Source: Kribbella kalugense (lineage in GTDB: Bacteria > Actinomycetota > Actinomycetes > Propionibacteriales > Kribbellaceae). From it: a stretch of DNA of 64,000 nt. Under the pieces are notes generated by a model. That model was not told the DNA's origin. It searched no databases and was given only the letters and a program-made list of their open reading frames with translations. The translations under genes and the position numbers were made by a program. The DNA is taken from assembly GCF_004365875.1 (NCBI RefSeq), contig NZ_SODF01000001.1, forward strand, positions 1,240,001-1,304,000, given 5' to 3'. This document shows positions 7,627 to 16,774 of this stretch, piece by piece. Positions within the stretch are counted from its first letter, which is position 1; every line of letters starts with the position of its first letter.

Positions 7627-8674
7627 GCAGCGACTCCACCCTGGGATGGTCGACGTGCACACAGATCTGCTCACGGCCCAAGCACTGGCCGAACGACTCC
7701 TGATCACCGCCGGTGTGCCCGCCCCCGCCGCGGCCCAGCAGGCCGAGCTACTCGTCGTCGCCGAGGCGAAGGGAATGCCGTCCCACGGACTGCTGCGCCT
7801 GCCGAGACTGCTGCGCCGGCTGGCCAACGGCACCGCAAGCCCGACCAGCACCGGCCGGCACCACTGGAGCGGCCCCAGCTACCTCACCGTCGACGGCGAG
7901 CAAGGACTCGGTCCCGTCGTCGCGGTCCGCGCCTTGGAAGCGATCGTCCCGGCTGCCGAGCAGTACGGCGTCGCGGTCTGCTCCATCACGAACAACAACC
8001 ACCTCGGCATGCTCGGGTACTACGCCGGCCGGATGGCGGACCGTGGTCTGGTCTGCCTCGGCATCACCACGAGCGAGGCTCTGGTGCATCCGTGGGGCGG
8101 CACCGAGGCGATGCTCGGCACCAACCCGCTGGCGCTTGCAGTCCCGGCGCGGCCGGCTCCGCTCGTGCTCGACATGGCCACCTCGCAGATCTCGATGGGC
8201 AAGGTCCACGACCATGCGCTGCGCGGCGTACCGCTGGAGCCGGGGTGGGCCCTGGATGCCAAGGGCAACGAGACGATCGACCCGGACGCGGCCAAGGACG
8301 GATCGATCGCGCCGTTCGGGGGAGCGAAGGGCTACGGCCTCGGCCTCGGTCTGGGCGCGATGGTCACCTTCCTCACCGGCGCCGCCTACGGCACCGCGGT
8401 CGGTGGCACGCTCGACGACGACCACCTGAGCAACAAGGGCGACCTGTTCATCCTGCTCAGCGGAGGCGGCGGCCGCCACTCCACCACCGAGTACCTCGAC
8501 CAGGTACGCCGCAGCCGCCCGGCGGACCCGGCCTCGCCGGTAGCGGTCCCCGGCGACGGCGCCCGTACCCGGTATCACGAGTCCGTTGCCCACGGCATCG
8601 AGATCGCCGACGACCTGTGGCGTGAGCTGACCGCTCTCGACGCGGAACGCCGCGAAGCCGTGCTGGCCGACTGA
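7625..8674 (+). CDS. Ldh family (malate/lactate/ureidoglycolate dehydrogenase type) oxidoreductase
   Basis: A 349-residue NAD(P)-dependent oxidoreductase of the MDH2/Ldh_2 family, which reduces 2-oxo acids or cyclic imino acids and is unrelated in fold to classical lactate dehydrogenase. Family marks are the early SHGLLRLPRLL segment with the conserved Ser-His, TNNNHLGMLGYYAG around residue 125, and GGTEAMLGTNPLALAVP near 160. The exact substrate is unknown; in this cluster a sugar-derived 2-oxo acid is likely. The ATG start has no clear ribosome site; ATG 7646 and GTG 7655 are alternatives. First gene of the plus-strand run. Confidence 0.85.
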   Translation: MQRLHPGMVDVHTDLLTAQALAERLLITAGVPAPAAAQQAELLVVAEAKGMPSHGLLRLPRLLRRLANGTASPTSTGRHHWSGPSYLTVDGEQGLGPVVAVRALEAIVPAAEQYGVAVCSITNNNHLGMLGYYAGRMADRGLVCLGITTSEALVHPWGGTEAMLGTNPLALAVPARPAPLVLDMATSQISMGKVHDHALRGVPLEPGWALDAKGNETIDPDAAKDGSIAPFGGAKGYGLGLGLGAMVTFLTGAAYGTAVGGTLDDDHLSNKGDLFILLSGGGGRHSTTEYLDQVRRSRPADPASPVAVPGDGARTRYHESVAHGIEIADDLWRELTALDAERREAVLAD

Positions 8675-8705
8675 CCCCCGCCCACGACCGGACAAGGACC
8701 AACCT

Positions 8706-9935
8706 ATGACGATCACCGCGCCTGCCTTCGGCGTGCAACGTTCCCCACGCACGGTTGTCTTCGGCGCCGGCCAGCGCACTCTGCTCGGTCACCACGCCGC
8801 CGAGTACGGCAGCTCAGCCCTGATCTGCACCGACGAACGCCTGGCCGCATCACCCGAGTTCGCCGCGTTGCGCGCCGATCTCGAGGACCACGGCCTGAAC
8901 GTCCACGTCTGGCAGGACACCGCCCCCGAGCTCCCGATGTCCGACATCGACGCCTGTTTCGACGCGATGGAGTACGCCGGAATCGATGTCGTGATCGGGA
9001 TCGGCGGCGGCAGCTGCCTCGACCTCGCCAAGGCCGTCGCGCTCATGCTCACCCACGGCGGCCCGATCGACCGGTACTACGGGGAGAACGCCGTACCCGG
9101 ACCCGTCCTCCCGATCATCGCCGTACCGACCACCGGCGGCACCGGCTCCGAGGTGACCCCGGTCTGCGTCCTCAGCGACAGCCGGCGCGAACTCAAGGCC
9201 GGCATCTCCTCGCCGTACCTGATCCCGACCGTCGCGATCTGCGACCCCGAGCTGACCTACTCCTGCCCGCCCAGCCTGACCGCGAGCGCCGGAGCCGACG
9301 CGGTATCGCACCTGGTCGAGTCGTTCACCGCGATCCAACGGCCGCCGTCCGCGGTCGCGGAAGGCCGGGTCTTCATCGGCAAGAACGTGATCAGCGACTC
9401 CTACGCCCGCTGGGGTCTCGGACTCCTCGCGAAAGCACTCCCGATCGCCTTCGAGCAACCCGACGATCAGCAAGCTCGCTCCGAGGTGATGCTCGCCGCG
9501 AACGCAGGCGGCTACGCCCTGGGAGTCGCGGGCACCGCGGCCGCCCACGCGCTGCAGTACCCGCTCGGCGCGCTGACCCACACCCCGCACGGCGTCGGCG
9601 TCGGCGTACTCCTGCCGTACGTCATGCGCTACAACGTCCCCGCCCGCATTGACGAGTTCGCCGAGATCGCCCGCATCTTCGACCTTCCGCTAGTCGGTAA
9701 CCCCCAGCAACAAGCTCTCGCCGGTATCGAAGCCGTGGACGCGTTGCTGGACCGCATCGGCATCCCGCCGACGCTGAAAGAGCTCGGCCTCACCGAGGAC
9801 CAACTCGAGTACGTCGCCCAGCAAGGCCTGCAGTCGGCCCGGCTGATCGACAACAACCCGCGCCCGCTCGACGCCGACGCGCTGCTCGAGATCACCCGCG
9901 CCGCGTACGCCGGCGACCGAACCGACCCGTTCTGA
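8706..9935 (+). CDS. Iron-containing alcohol dehydrogenase
   Basis: A 409-residue group III alcohol dehydrogenase. The N-terminal dinucleotide domain has the family GGGS loop (GIGGGSCLDLAKA, ~100). The helical domain supplies the metal ligands: an Asp and His in GADAVSHLVESF, then two His in the segment ALGALTHTPHG-like region around residues 275-290. The family oxidises primary or secondary alcohols, lactaldehyde or glycerol, or reduces the aldehydes. AAGGA lies 8 nt before the ATG. With the aldehyde dehydrogenase that follows 16 nt later, it could convert an alcohol through an aldehyde to an acid. Confidence 0.9.
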   Translation: MTITAPAFGVQRSPRTVVFGAGQRTLLGHHAAEYGSSALICTDERLAASPEFAALRADLEDHGLNVHVWQDTAPELPMSDIDACFDAMEYAGIDVVIGIGGGSCLDLAKAVALMLTHGGPIDRYYGENAVPGPVLPIIAVPTTGGTGSEVTPVCVLSDSRRELKAGISSPYLIPTVAICDPELTYSCPPSLTASAGADAVSHLVESFTAIQRPPSAVAEGRVFIGKNVISDSYARWGLGLLAKALPIAFEQPDDQQARSEVMLAANAGGYALGVAGTAAAHALQYPLGALTHTPHGVGVGVLLPYVMRYNVPARIDEFAEIARIFDLPLVGNPQQQALAGIEAVDALLDRIGIPPTLKELGLTEDQLEYVAQQGLQSARLIDNNPRPLDADALLEITRAAYAGDRTDPF

Positions 9936-9951
9936 ACCCCGGAGCCAGCAG

Positions 9952-11382
9952 ATGACCTCTCCGCACGATCTCTTCATCGATGGCCAGTGGCGCCCGGCCG
10001 CCGACGGCCGGCGCTTCCCGGTCCACGACCCGGCCGACGGGTCCGAGCTGGCCCAGTTCGCCGCGGCCACCGAGGCGGACTGCCTGGCCGCCGTCGACGC
10101 GGCCGCCGACGCGCTCGCCTCGTGGTCCGCGACCCCACCCAGGCAGCGCTCCGAGCTACTCCGCGCCTGCTTCGACCTACTGACCGAGGAACGTGAGCAG
10201 CTCGCCGCCCTCATCGTCGCCGAGAACGGCAAGGCGTACGCCGATGCCATCGGGGAGGCGGCGTACGCGACCGAGTTCTTCCGCTGGTTCGCCGAGGAAG
10301 CGGTCCGGATCGGCGGCGACTTCCGGCTCTCCCCGTCGGGCGACAAGACCATCGTCGTACGCCGCGACCCGATCGGCGTAGCCGTCCTCGTCACCCCGTG
10401 GAACTTCCCGGCCGCGATGGCCACCCGCAAGATCGCGCCCGCCCTGGCCGCGGGCTGCTCAGTAGTCCTGAAACCGGCCAGCCAGACGCCACTCACCGCG
10501 GCGTACGTCGTCGACGTCCTCCGGCGAGTCGGCGTACCAGCAGGTGTCGTCAACCTGGTCACCCCAGTGCCAGCCGGTCCGGCGGTGAGCGCGATGCTGC
10601 ACCACCCCGCCGTACGCAAGCTGTCCTTCACCGGATCCACCGAGGTCGGACGAGTACTGCTCCACGAGGCGGCAGACCAGGTGGTCAGCTCGTCGATGGA
10701 GCTCGGCGGCAACGCGCCGTTCGTAGTCTTGCCCGGTGCCGACGTAGAGGCCGCGGTCGAGGGCGCGATGGTCGCGAAGATGCGCAACGGCGGCTCCGCG
10801 TGTACGGCGGCCAACCGGTTCTACGTCCATGACTCGCTCGTGGACGAGTTCAGCACCCGGATCACCACCGCGATGAAGGCGGTCACCATGGGCCCCGGCG
10901 CCGACCACTCGAACGACCTCGGAGCGCTGGTGTCACCGGAGGAACGCGACAAGGTCGCCGGCCTCGTCGACCGGGCCGTTGCCGAAGGCGCCAACCTGAC
11001 ACTTGGAGGCGGCGGGCAACCGAGCGGCGGAGCGTTTTATCCGCCGACCGTGCTCACCGACGTGAAGCACGGCACCGAGATCAACCAGACCGAGATCTTC
11101 GGACCGGTCGCCGCGATCGTTGCCTTCAGCGACGTCGACGAAGCCGTTGCCATGGCCAACGACACCATCTACGGCCTGATCGCCTACGTGTACGGCGATC
11201 CCGCCCAGGCGCTCTCCGTCGCGCAACGGATCGACGCCGGCATGGTCGCGGTCAATCGCGGCGTACTCAGTGATCCGGCCGCGCCGTTCGGTGGGACCAA
11301 GCAGTCCGGACTCGGCCGTGAAGGCAGTTCCGAGGGCATCCTCGAATTCCTCGAGGAGAAGTACATCGGGATCGAGGTGTGA
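9952..11382 (+). CDS. NAD(P)-dependent aldehyde dehydrogenase, succinate-semialdehyde type
   Basis: A 476-residue member of the aldehyde dehydrogenase superfamily. The oxyanion Asn is in TPWNFP (~N151), the cofactor-binding Lys in VLKPA (~K174), the general base Glu in MELGGNAP (~E250) and the nucleophilic Cys in GGSACTAANRF (~C284). The wording around the last two is closest to succinate-semialdehyde and glutarate-semialdehyde dehydrogenases, but sugar-derived semialdehydes (for example 2-oxoglutarate semialdehyde) are oxidised by near relatives, which fits this cluster better. GGAG lies 8 nt before ATG. Only 3 nt separate it from the first permease gene. Confidence 0.92.
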   Translation: MTSPHDLFIDGQWRPAADGRRFPVHDPADGSELAQFAAATEADCLAAVDAAADALASWSATPPRQRSELLRACFDLLTEEREQLAALIVAENGKAYADAIGEAAYATEFFRWFAEEAVRIGGDFRLSPSGDKTIVVRRDPIGVAVLVTPWNFPAAMATRKIAPALAAGCSVVLKPASQTPLTAAYVVDVLRRVGVPAGVVNLVTPVPAGPAVSAMLHHPAVRKLSFTGSTEVGRVLLHEAADQVVSSSMELGGNAPFVVLPGADVEAAVEGAMVAKMRNGGSACTAANRFYVHDSLVDEFSTRITTAMKAVTMGPGADHSNDLGALVSPEERDKVAGLVDRAVAEGANLTLGGGGQPSGGAFYPPTVLTDVKHGTEINQTEIFGPVAAIVAFSDVDEAVAMANDTIYGLIAYVYGDPAQALSVAQRIDAGMVAVNRGVLSDPAAPFGGTKQSGLGREGSSEGILEFLEEKYIGIEV

Positions 11383-11385
11383 CCG

Positions 11386-12330
11386 ATGGCCAACGCAGTC
11401 CTCCTGAAACCCCCGGACGTCGACGGACCACCGGCCCGGAAACGGGTCAAGGTCAAACTCAAGCGGCAGAACCTGGCCGGCTGGCTGTTCGTCGGTCCGG
11501 TGATCTTCGGTGTGCTGTTCTTCCAGCTCCTCCCGGTCGCGGCCTCTCTGGTGGTGTCGCTGACCAACTGGACCGGGCTGAACTCGCCGAAGTTCCTCGG
11601 CCTGGGCAACTACAAGGAGCTGTTCACCGCCGACGACACGTTCTGGCCGTCGCTGAAGAACACCGCGATCTTCACCGTGGTCGTCGTCGTACTGACCATT
11701 TTCATCGGGCTCGGACTCGCGGTCCTGTGCAATCAGAAGATCAAGGGCATCGGATTCTTCCGGACGCTGTATTACTCGCCCGCAGTCACCAACGTGGTCG
11801 CGATCGGCTTCGTCTGGTTCTGGCTGTACAACCCGGACAGCGGCCTGTTCAACTCCACCCTGAAGACGATCGGCATCCACGGCCCGGCCTGGCTGTCCGA
11901 CACCAAGACCGCGTTGATCGCGGTGATGATCGTCGCGCTCTGGCAGGGTGTCGGCTACCCGATGGTGATCCTGCTGGCCGGGTTGCAGAGCATCGACCAG
12001 TCGCTGATCGAAGCGGCGACGGTGGACGGAGCGTCGGCCTGGCGGCGGTTCTGGGCGGTCGTCTTCCCGCTGCTGACGCCGAGCCTGTTCTTCCTCACCA
12101 TTACGCAGTTCATCACCTCGTTCCAGGTGTTCGGGATCATCTACGTGATGACGTCCGGCGGGCCGAACAACGCCACCTCGGTGTTCATCTTCCAGATCTA
12201 CGAGGCGGCCTTCGGGCACGGCCGGCTGGGCTATGCCTCCGCGATGGGCTGGGTGCTGTTCGTCATCGTCGGTGTCGTCACCGCGATCCAGTGGAAGATG
12301 GAGAAACGGTGGGTGCACTATGACAACTGA
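11386..12330 (+). CDS. Carbohydrate ABC transporter permease 1 (MalF type), cluster 1
   Basis: A 314-residue permease of the CUT1 sugar importer family. About six membrane helices begin after a basic N-terminus, and the cytoplasmic EAA loop is visible as IEAATVDGASAWRRF, where the ATPase docks. The protein ends VHYDN, and the gene's last 11 nt overlap the start of the second permease. The same junction sequence occurs in cluster 3. No ATPase gene is nearby, so a shared MsmK-type ATPase encoded elsewhere is expected. Confidence 0.92.
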   Translation: MANAVLLKPPDVDGPPARKRVKVKLKRQNLAGWLFVGPVIFGVLFFQLLPVAASLVVSLTNWTGLNSPKFLGLGNYKELFTADDTFWPSLKNTAIFTVVVVVLTIFIGLGLAVLCNQKIKGIGFFRTLYYSPAVTNVVAIGFVWFWLYNPDSGLFNSTLKTIGIHGPAWLSDTKTALIAVMIVALWQGVGYPMVILLAGLQSIDQSLIEAATVDGASAWRRFWAVVFPLLTPSLFFLTITQFITSFQVFGIIYVMTSGGPNNATSVFIFQIYEAAFGHGRLGYASAMGWVLFVIVGVVTAIQWKMEKRWVHYDN

Positions 12331-13174
12331 GGCCATCCGGGTCTTCAACCGGGCGCCCAGGCACATCCCGCGCCGGGTCGTACTGATCGTCGTGCTGCTG
12401 TTCTTCGCGGTGGTGTTCGCGATGCCGCTGCTGTGGATGATCAGCGCGTCGCTGAAACCGGAGAACGAAGTACTGCAGTCGCCGCCGACGTTCTTCCCGT
12501 CGGAGTTCCAGTGGGGCAACTACTCCCAAGCCGGCCACGGCCTGCTGCCGTTCTTCCTGAACAGCTGCAAGCTCGCCGCGCTGAACGTCGGTTTCCTGCT
12601 GCTGTTCGCGTCGCTGGCCGGGTACGGTTTCGCCCGGCTGAACTTCGCCTTCAAGAACCTGGCCTTCGCACTGTTGTTGTCGACGGCAATGATCCCGGGC
12701 ATCGTCTACCTGGTTCCGCAGTACATGCTGTTCCGGCAGATGGGGTGGATCGACACACACTACCCGCTCTGGGTCCCGAACGTGCTGACCCCGGTGTTCG
12801 GCACGTTCCTGCTCCGGCAGGCGTTCCGCGGGGTGCCGATGGAGTTGGAGGAGGCGGCCAAGCTCGACGGCGCGTCCACCTTCGGAACGTTCTGGCGGAT
12901 CATGCTGCCGCAGGTGAAACCGGCCCTGGCCGCGGTCGGCGCGCTGACCTTCATGGGCTCGTGGAACGACCTCTTCGGCCCGCTGATCTTCCTCAACTCG
13001 ACGCGGTTGCAGACCATGCCGATCGCGCTCGCGCTGTTCAAGGGTGAGTACTTCACCCAGACCAACCTCATGATGGCCGCCGCGACGCTGACGATCCTGC
13101 CGCCGCTGCTGCTGTTCCTGCTGGCTCAGAAGTACTTCGTCCAGGGCATCACGATGTCCGGCCTGAAAGGATAA
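12320..13174 (+). CDS. Carbohydrate ABC transporter permease 2 (MalG type), cluster 1
   Basis: A 284-residue partner permease with the MalG-type EAA loop LEEAAKLDGASTFGTFW around residue 180, and a final segment FVQGITMSGLKG typical of the family. The start ATG (M-T-T-E-A) overlaps the end of the first permease gene by 11 nt, implying coupled translation and fixed stoichiometry. The reading frame extends 29 codons upstream inside the neighbour but those residues are not family-like. Confidence 0.92.
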   Translation: MTTEAIRVFNRAPRHIPRRVVLIVVLLFFAVVFAMPLLWMISASLKPENEVLQSPPTFFPSEFQWGNYSQAGHGLLPFFLNSCKLAALNVGFLLLFASLAGYGFARLNFAFKNLAFALLLSTAMIPGIVYLVPQYMLFRQMGWIDTHYPLWVPNVLTPVFGTFLLRQAFRGVPMELEEAAKLDGASTFGTFWRIMLPQVKPALAAVGALTFMGSWNDLFGPLIFLNSTRLQTMPIALALFKGEYFTQTNLMMAAATLTILPPLLLFLLAQKYFVQGITMSGLKG

Positions 13175-13176
13175 GA

Positions 13177-14259
13177 ATGCGGATCACCAAGATCGAGTCG
13201 ATCATCCTGCTCGACAAGCTGCACATCGTGAAGGTGCACACCGACGAAGGCCTGGTGGGTGTCGGCGAGGTCAGCCCGATGAACGCCTTCGTCTCGCACA
13301 GCGTGGTCGAGAAGGCACTCGCGCCGCTGCTGATCGGCGAAGAGGCGTCGGATATCGAGCGGCTGTGGCGCCGGCTGTACACCAAGCCGTACAAGCTCGG
13401 CCCCGGCGGCGCGCAGCTGAACGCCATCGCCGGTATCGACATCGCGCTGTGGGACCTGCTCGGCAAGGCCGCCGGGCTGCCCACCTACAAGCTCCTCGGC
13501 GGCAAGTACCGCCAGAGCGCCAAGGTCTACGCCAGCTCGATGTCGCGCAGCATGACACCGGAGCAGGAGGCCGAGCGGGCGAAGTCCTTTCAGGAGAAGG
13601 GATTCCACGGCTACAAGATCCACTCGTCGACGCCGTGGATGCACGACGACGGCTTCGACCAGACCATCGCCACCGTGACCGCGGTCCGGGAGCTCGTCGG
13701 TGACGACTTCCCGATCCTGGTCGACGTCAACAACGCGTACTACGAACACACCGCGATCAAGCTGGCCCACGCGCTCGAGGACCTCGGCGTGTGGCACTTC
13801 GAGGAACCGCTCGCCGCCCACGACTACGCGGCGTACGGACGGCTGGCGGACGCGGTCGACATCCCGATCGCGGCGGGGGAGCAGGAGTACACCAGCTGGC
13901 AGTTCCGGGACCTGATCCTCGACGGCCGGGTGGACATCCTGCAGCCGGACGTCATCAAGTGCGGCGGGATCACGGAGTTCAAGAAGATCGCCGTACTCGC
14001 CGACACCTTCACCAAGCCGATCACGGTGCACAACACCCAGCAGACGATCGGTACGTCGGCGCACGCGCACCTGTGGGTCAGTACGCCGTCCTGCGTCTAC
14101 CCGCAGGAGTACAACATCGAGCACAACCCGGTTCTCGACGACGTACCGATCTGGAAGAACCCGCTTGTCCCGGTGAACGGCGAGATCACGCCGTGGGAGC
14201 TGCCCGGTCTGGGCATCGAGCTGGACGACGACGCGGTCGCAAAACTGCGGACCAATTAA
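13177..14259 (+). CDS. Enolase superfamily enzyme (mandelate racemase/sugar-acid dehydratase group), copy 1
   Basis: A 360-residue enolase-superfamily protein, probably a sugar-acid dehydratase or epimerase. Metal ligands line up at D183 (VDVNN), E209 (HFEE) and E235 (AAGEQE). On the second barrel strand the acid/base position reads K147-I-H149 (GYKIHSS) rather than K-x-K, and the opposite-side pair would be D258 (LQPDVIK) and H305 (VHNTQQ). That pattern fits dehydratases acting on aldonic acids more than mandelate racemase itself. The specific sugar acid cannot be assigned. It sits 2 nt after the permease gene and 21 nt before the binding-protein gene. Confidence 0.85.
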   Translation: MRITKIESIILLDKLHIVKVHTDEGLVGVGEVSPMNAFVSHSVVEKALAPLLIGEEASDIERLWRRLYTKPYKLGPGGAQLNAIAGIDIALWDLLGKAAGLPTYKLLGGKYRQSAKVYASSMSRSMTPEQEAERAKSFQEKGFHGYKIHSSTPWMHDDGFDQTIATVTAVRELVGDDFPILVDVNNAYYEHTAIKLAHALEDLGVWHFEEPLAAHDYAAYGRLADAVDIPIAAGEQEYTSWQFRDLILDGRVDILQPDVIKCGGITEFKKIAVLADTFTKPITVHNTQQTIGTSAHAHLWVSTPSCVYPQEYNIEHNPVLDDVPIWKNPLVPVNGEITPWELPGLGIELDDDAVAKLRTN

Positions 14260-14280
14260 CTTCAGAGAACAGGAACGACC

Positions 14281-15597
14281 ATGCCCGCATCAGACATCAG
14301 CCGTCGGTCGATACTCAAAGCCCTCGGCATCAGCGGTGGCGTGCTCGCCGCCGGAGTACCGCTCGCCGCCTGTGGAAGCAACGGAAGCGGTGGAGGGGGT
14401 GGCGGCAACGCCTCCTGGATGACCTGGGACACCGAGAGTGGCTCGCCGATGTACACGGTGGCCCAGAACTGGGCCAAGCAGGCCGGCAAGACCCTCGACA
14501 TCCAGTCCATCCCCGGCGACGACTACGACACCAAGCTCCGTACGGTGCTGTCGTCGGGCGCCGCGCCGACCGCGATCCGGATCAACGACGACTACGTCCG
14601 GGGGTACTACGCGGAGGGCTCGCTGCTCGACCTGCGTCCGTACCTGGAGAAGGACGGAATCAAGCCGGACGACTACTTCCCGGTCGCCTACAACTTCGCC
14701 AAGCAGCCCGACGGCGCGCACGCCGCGTGGCCGATCATGACCAACCCCGGCGTGCTGTACTGCAACACCGACGCCTTCGCGGAGGCCGGGGTCGAGCTCC
14801 CGCCGAAGGACTGGGCGAAGAGCGGCTGGACCTGGGACGACTTCGTCGACGCGGCGAAGAAGCTGACCAAGCCGAACGGCGAGCAGTTCGGCGCGCTCGT
14901 CTTCCCCGACACCTCGCTCGAGACGGTCTTCCCGGTCAGCAACGGCGGCGACGGTATCTACTCGAAGGACGCGACCCGGTTCACGCTGGCCGAGCCGCAG
15001 GGCGCCGAGGCGATCCAGTGGGTCGCCGACCTGTCGCTCGTCCACAAGGTGCACCCGGACTTCGCCACCGTCACGGCCGGCAAGCAGACGCCGAACTGGG
15101 CACTGGCCCAGCTGGGCACCGGCAAGGTCGCGATGCTGCTCGGGCTCACCAGCGGCATCCCGTACCTGCGCACCAACGCGAAGGTGAAGTGGGACATCTT
15201 CCCGACGCCGATGAAGGTACGGCGTACGACGGTCAACACGCTGACCGTCCTCGCGGTGCCGAAGGCCTCGAAGGACCCGGACGCCGCCTGGGACTTCCTG
15301 AAGTACTGCGCCGGCGCGGACGCGGCGAAGCTGCTCGCGCAGTCCCGCGGCTTCATGCCGGTCGCGAAGACCTCGTCGGCGCTGTTCGTGCCCGACGACA
15401 AGTCGCCGTCGAACCTTGCGCTGGTGACGCAGGCGCTCGGCAACGCGGTGAACGAGAACTTCAGCCGCTACATCGAACGCGCCCGGACCATCTACCGGCC
15501 GGTGCTCGACGACGTCTGGAGCGGTAAGAAGACCGCCGAGGCGGCGCTGGGCAGCGTGAAGCAGAAGGTCGAAGACGTTCTCGCAGGCAAGGGATGA
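14281..15597 (+). CDS. Sugar-binding lipoprotein of ABC importer, cluster 1
   Basis: A 438-residue family 1 extracellular solute-binding protein. The N-terminus has a twin-arginine motif (SRRSILK), a short hydrophobic stretch and a lipobox ending at Cys (PLAAC), so it is exported folded through Tat and lipid-anchored outside the membrane. A Gly/Ser-rich linker follows the Cys. The mature part has the usual two-lobe binding protein features, with VKWDIFPTP and TVNTLTVLAVPK near the hinge. It delivers its sugar or oligosaccharide to the two permeases encoded upstream. AGGAACGACC precedes the ATG. Confidence 0.92.
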   Translation: MPASDISRRSILKALGISGGVLAAGVPLAACGSNGSGGGGGGNASWMTWDTESGSPMYTVAQNWAKQAGKTLDIQSIPGDDYDTKLRTVLSSGAAPTAIRINDDYVRGYYAEGSLLDLRPYLEKDGIKPDDYFPVAYNFAKQPDGAHAAWPIMTNPGVLYCNTDAFAEAGVELPPKDWAKSGWTWDDFVDAAKKLTKPNGEQFGALVFPDTSLETVFPVSNGGDGIYSKDATRFTLAEPQGAEAIQWVADLSLVHKVHPDFATVTAGKQTPNWALAQLGTGKVAMLLGLTSGIPYLRTNAKVKWDIFPTPMKVRRTTVNTLTVLAVPKASKDPDAAWDFLKYCAGADAAKLLAQSRGFMPVAKTSSALFVPDDKSPSNLALVTQALGNAVNENFSRYIERARTIYRPVLDDVWSGKKTAEAALGSVKQKVEDVLAGKG

Positions 15598-15601
15598 CCG
15601 C

Positions 15602-16648
15602 ATGAAGATCACCGACATCAGTGTCGACATCACGTCCGAACCGAAGGCGCACGCGGTCCGCGACGCGATCCAGTTGCTCGACCGGAACGGGCAGACCCGG
15701 GTTCGGATCGACACCGACGAGGGCGTGAGCGGCGTCAGTACGACGTACTTCGGTCGCGTCGAGAGTTCACCGGCGGTGCTGGCCAAGCTCATCACCGAGC
15801 AGCTGGCGCCGGAGGTGATCGGCGAGGACCCGACGATCATCCGGGGGATCCGGCAGAAGCTGCAGACCCTGACCGACTACCAGGGGACCGCCGGGTTGTC
15901 GTCGTACGGCATCTCGGCGATCGACCTGGCGCTGTGGGATCTCCTCGGCAAGTCCCTCGACGTGCCGGTGTGGAAGCTGCTCGGCGCACAGCGGACCGCG
16001 ATCCCGACGTACGCGATGGTCGGTTGGCTCGAGCTGGACGTCGCGGGTCTGGAGAGCGTCTCGGCGAAGGCGATGGAGCAGGGCTTCCGCGGCGTGAAGA
16101 TGAAGGTCGGCGGCGGACCGCTCAGCGAGGACGTGCAGCGGATCAAGGCGGTCCGGAAGGTGATCGGTCCGGACGCCCCGCTGATGGTCGACGCCAACCA
16201 GGCCTTCGGGTACGCCGAGGCGCTGAGACGCGGCCGGGTCTACGAGGAGCTGGACTGCCGGTGGTTCGAGGAGCCGCTGCCGGCTGCGGACACCGACGCG
16301 CACGTGCGGTTGGCGGAGAAGCTGGACATCCCGATCGCGACGGGGGAGAACCGGTATGGCCAGGCCGCTTTCCGGGACCTGATCTCGCGTGGTGGCGTCG
16401 GCGTCGTACAACCTGATCTGCGGCGGGCCGGTGGGTTGACCGACTGCCTGGAGATCGGGTTGATGGCAGCCGGGTTCGGTGTGCCGTACGCATCGCACGG
16501 CGGGGGAGCGCATATCCATGTGCTCGCCGCGTTGCCGAACACCATCTATGTGGAGAGCGGACTGCTGCCCGCTGACGGGAAGGTGAAGCTCGTCGACGGG
16601 TGCTATCCACTGCCTCCGGGGCCAGGGTTGTCGTCCTGGAACGGCTAG
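15602..16648 (+). CDS. Enolase superfamily enzyme, mandelate racemase-like, copy 2
   Basis: A 348-residue enolase-superfamily enzyme with a complete mandelate-racemase-type active site: K166-M-K168 on strand two (GVKMKVGG), metal ligands D197 (VDANQ), E223 (WFEEP) and E249 (ATGEN), and a D272/H299 dyad (QPDLRR and ASHGGG). This set supports two-base racemisation or syn/anti dehydration next to a carboxylate. It differs from copy 1 in the same operon, whose strand-two motif is K-x-H, so the two are likely to act on different intermediates or epimers. It is the last gene of cluster 1, 4 nt after the binding protein. Confidence 0.87.
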   Translation: MKITDISVDITSEPKAHAVRDAIQLLDRNGQTRVRIDTDEGVSGVSTTYFGRVESSPAVLAKLITEQLAPEVIGEDPTIIRGIRQKLQTLTDYQGTAGLSSYGISAIDLALWDLLGKSLDVPVWKLLGAQRTAIPTYAMVGWLELDVAGLESVSAKAMEQGFRGVKMKVGGGPLSEDVQRIKAVRKVIGPDAPLMVDANQAFGYAEALRRGRVYEELDCRWFEEPLPAADTDAHVRLAEKLDIPIATGENRYGQAAFRDLISRGGVGVVQPDLRRAGGLTDCLEIGLMAAGFGVPYASHGGGAHIHVLAALPNTIYVESGLLPADGKVKLVDGCYPLPPGPGLSSWNG

Positions 16649-16774
16649 TTGGTGACCGACACCGGGAATCCACGGTTAATTTGTTACTAGGACCTTGTGT
16701 GTTACTCGCCAGTCAGCGAAGGTGACGTTGAGTACTTCAGTCGCCACCCCTCGCTTACAAAGGCGGTCCGCCCA

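Noticed and set aside
10933..12519. Long minus-strand open frame opposite the aldehyde dehydrogenase and permease genes
   Set aside because: Composition is rich in Asp/Arg/His/Glu repeats without any domain, and the plus strand carries intact catalytic motifs.
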